In this document: positions 62,255 to 64,000 of the stretch, in pieces
How the letters are laid out: every line of letters begins with the position of its first letter
Position numbering within the stretch: position 1 is the first letter of the stretch
Source of the DNA: Sphingobium chungbukense
Lineage (GTDB): Bacteria; Pseudomonadota; Alphaproteobacteria; Sphingomonadales; Sphingomonadaceae
Direction: 5' to 3'
Length of the DNA: 64,000 nucleotides
Assembly (NCBI RefSeq): GCF_001005725.1
Contig: NZ_LBIC01000003.1
Span: 248,001-312,000, forward strand
Position numbers and translations under genes: made by a program
Notes under the pieces: model-generated
Told to the model about the DNA's origin: nothing
Databases searched by the model: none
The model's input: the letters and a program-made list of their open reading frames with translations, nothing else

Positions 62255-64000
62255 ATGTTGCTTGACCTGCATGAACCGGCAGCCCCCATGAAAGCCGCCC
62301 TGTCTTCATGCAGGCGGCACTTCCTTTCTTCCCTGATCTTCAGCGCCTTGATGAACCTGCTCTACATCGGGCCCGTTCTGTACATGTTGCAGGTCTATGA
62401 TCGCGTCGTTGCCGGCCAGGGGCGGCTCACGCTGCTTTTCCTGACGATCATCATCGCGGTGGTCATCGGCACCCTGTCGCTGCTGGAACTGGTCCGGTCG
62501 CGCCTGCTGGTTCGGGCGAGCATCCGGCTGGACCGCCAATTGGCCGGGCAGTTGCTCGACACGACGCTCAGCGGGCGTGGGTCGACCGGCGAGAGGATGA
62601 ACAAGCAGGTTCTGCGGGAATTCGACACGCTGCGGCAGGCGCTGACCGGCCCGACCATCCTGTCGATCTTCGATTTTCCCTGGAGCCCGGTCTACGTCCT
62701 CGTCTGCTTCCTGATCCATCCCGCCATTGCGGCTCTGGCGGTGGTCGGCGGCGGCGCCTTGCTCTTCATAGCGTGGCGCAACGAAAAGGGCACCAATGCG
62801 CCCTTGAAACAGGCGAACGAGGCCGCGAACAAGGCCTATGTCAGCCAGGAACAGACGCTGGCCGGCGCAGAGGTGATCAGGGCGCTCGGCATGCGCCATG
62901 CGCTGGTGCGCCGCCACCTGCTCGAACGGCAGACGATGCTCAGCCTCCAGGCGAACGCCAGTTTCGCCGGCGGCCATTATGTCGCGATCAGCAAGTTCAT
63001 CCGCCTCATCCTGCAATCGCTGGCACTGGGTCTCGGCGCGTGGCTGGCGATCAACAACCAGATTTCGGCAGGGGCCATCTTTGCCTCTTCCTTCCTTGTC
63101 GGGCGTGCCCTCTCTCCCATCGACCAGTTGCTCGGCGCGTGGCGCAGCGTCGTCCATGCGCGGGCAAGCTATGCGACGCTCAACGACCTGCTGGCGACGC
63201 GGGAAGCGGATATCGCCCTCACCCGGCTTCCGCCGCCTAACGGCCATATCGCGGTCGAACATCTCACCCATTTCATCCCCGGCCAGGAACGTCCCATATT
63301 GGCCGACATCAGCTTTGCCGTCGAACCGGGCGAGGTCGTCGCCATCGTCGGTCCCAGCGGGGCGGGCAAGTCCACCCTGCTGCGCATGCTGTCGGGCGCG
63401 GCGCGGCCCCTGCGCGGATCGATCCGCTTTGACGGCGCGAACGTCCAGGATTGGGATACGGAAAGGCTGGCCGCCTTCATCGGCTATCTGCCGCAGGACA
63501 CGTCGCTGTTCGCCGGCACGATCAAGGAGAACATCGCCCGGTTCCAGAACTTCCTGTCCGAGGAAGACGAAGCCATCGACAATGCCGTGATCGAGGCAGC
63601 CCGATTGAGCGGTGCGCACGACATGATCCTGCAATTGCCGGGCGGCTATAACCGGACCCTGGGGTGGGGCGGACGCGGACTTTCGGCCGGGCAGGCCCAG
63701 CGCGTAGGATTGGCGCGAGCGCTCTATGGCACACCGCCCCTGGTCTTCCTGGACGAACCCAATGCGCATCTCGATGCCGAGGGCGAGGTGCGGCTGGTCG
63801 CCACGCTGGACGACCTCAAGAAGAAAAAGGCGTCCGTCATCATCGTGGCGCACCGAATGGGCATATTGGGGGTCGTGGACAAGATCATGGTGATGCGCGA
63901 CGGGAGGCTGGAGACTTTCGGCCCCCGCGATGAGGTGCTGGGACGGCTGAAGGCCATTCGGTCGGAGGAACAGCCCAAGGCTCAGACGGCGGAGGGATAG
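62255..64000 (+). CDS. Type I secretion system ABC transporter (PrtD-type permease/ATPase)
   Basis: Inner-membrane exporter subunit for proteases, lipases or RTX-type proteins. The 581-residue protein has a six-segment membrane domain (about 25-300, with NLLYIGPVLYMLQVYDRVV) and no peptidase domain. The ATPase follows: Walker A VGPSGAGKST near 370, Q-loop YLPQDTSLFAGTIKENIARF, signature LSAGQAQRVGLARALYG and Walker B PLVFLDEPNAHLD. Signature LSAGQ replaces the common LSGGQ. The matching membrane-fusion protein is expected just past the window edge. Confidence 0.93.
   Translation: MLLDLHEPAAPMKAALSSCRRHFLSSLIFSALMNLLYIGPVLYMLQVYDRVVAGQGRLTLLFLTIIIAVVIGTLSLLELVRSRLLVRASIRLDRQLAGQLLDTTLSGRGSTGERMNKQVLREFDTLRQALTGPTILSIFDFPWSPVYVLVCFLIHPAIAALAVVGGGALLFIAWRNEKGTNAPLKQANEAANKAYVSQEQTLAGAEVIRALGMRHALVRRHLLERQTMLSLQANASFAGGHYVAISKFIRLILQSLALGLGAWLAINNQISAGAIFASSFLVGRALSPIDQLLGAWRSVVHARASYATLNDLLATREADIALTRLPPPNGHIAVEHLTHFIPGQERPILADISFAVEPGEVVAIVGPSGAGKSTLLRMLSGAARPLRGSIRFDGANVQDWDTERLAAFIGYLPQDTSLFAGTIKENIARFQNFLSEEDEAIDNAVIEAARLSGAHDMILQLPGGYNRTLGWGGRGLSAGQAQRVGLARALYGTPPLVFLDEPNAHLDAEGEVRLVATLDDLKKKKASVIIVAHRMGILGVVDKIMVMRDGRLETFGPRDEVLGRLKAIRSEEQPKAQTAEG

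Noticed and set aside
1..64000. tRNA, rRNA, tmRNA, SRP or RNase P RNA genes
   Set aside because: I scanned intergenic regions by eye for T-arm (GTTCGA) and other conserved cores and found none convincing; a covariance search would be decisive.

Overview
The window is 64 kb of GC-rich chromosome from an alphaproteobacterium, most likely a sphingomonad (Sphingobium/Sphingomonas/Novosphingobium group). Supporting this are the ALAS-type hemA, a rhizobial-type ROSE-like thermometer before an hsp20 gene, an alphaproteobacterial LexA box (GTTC-N7-GTTC), frequent TTG/GTG starts, the lepB-rnc-era order, and intergenic palindromes built on TCCTGCGAAGGCAGGA. There are no rRNA or tRNA genes, prophage, CRISPR array or intact insertion sequence. 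Almost all of it is core genome, so the interest lies in regulation, small elements and a few accessory modules.

Layout. 1-3 kb: gor (cut by the window edge) and pgi. 3.1-3.3 kb: a MITE-like element. 3.4-5.9 kb: lepB-rnc-era. 6-10.3 kb (minus): plsY-dprA, then topA. 10.5-13.2 kb: an unknown gene, murI and hemA. 13.2-15 kb (minus): btaA-btaB for betaine lipid. 15.1-17.7 kb: an exonuclease/ATP-dependent ligase DNA-repair pair. 17.9-21.7 kb: a complete polyamine set (carboxyspermidine dehydrogenase, carboxyspermidine decarboxylase, ornithine decarboxylase). 21.8-29.7 kb (minus): a tightly overlapped run of ETF-QO, a TPR protein, ispE, N-formylglutamate amidohydrolase-like, a lipoprotein, nnr and an rRNA m5U methyltransferase. 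29.8-32.8 kb: a divergent uracil-DNA glycosylase, a lytic transglycosylase and moaB. 33.3-38.1 kb: a YbjN protein, a radical SAM gene with a LexA box in its promoter, and dnaE1. 38.2-42 kb: a diguanylate cyclase, then lolC-lolD. 42-43 kb: a candidate structured RNA with a strong terminator, then an RpoH promoter and ROSE-like element in front of hsp20. 43-50 kb (minus): ccmCDEFGHI (no ccmAB) and kup. 50.1-55.1 kb: purF, an SDR, a frameshifted cyclopropane-fatty-acid synthase and a photolyase. 55.3-60.3 kb: rppH, a DUF481 protein and an M20 peptidase-astA-astB cluster for arginine catabolism. 60.3-64 kb: a small membrane protein, a dispersed repeat, cobQ and a type I secretion ABC transporter.

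How the parts fit. Several genes concern DNA damage: the SOS-controlled radical SAM protein, UDG-like protein, photolyase, exonuclease/ligase pair and dprA. Others concern the envelope: lepB, plsY, btaAB, cfa, lolCD, the transglycosylase, murI and the DUF481 protein. The most informative non-coding finding is at 42.4-42.53 kb: a sigma-32-type promoter, a predicted start site, two hairpins and a third hairpin that pairs the Shine-Dalgarno and start codon follow one another within about 120 bases before hsp20. Just upstream, a GC-rich multi-hairpin segment ending in a textbook terminator looks like an unannotated small RNA. The clearest lesion is a one-base deletion in a G/C run that splits the cyclopropane synthase C-terminus into another frame.
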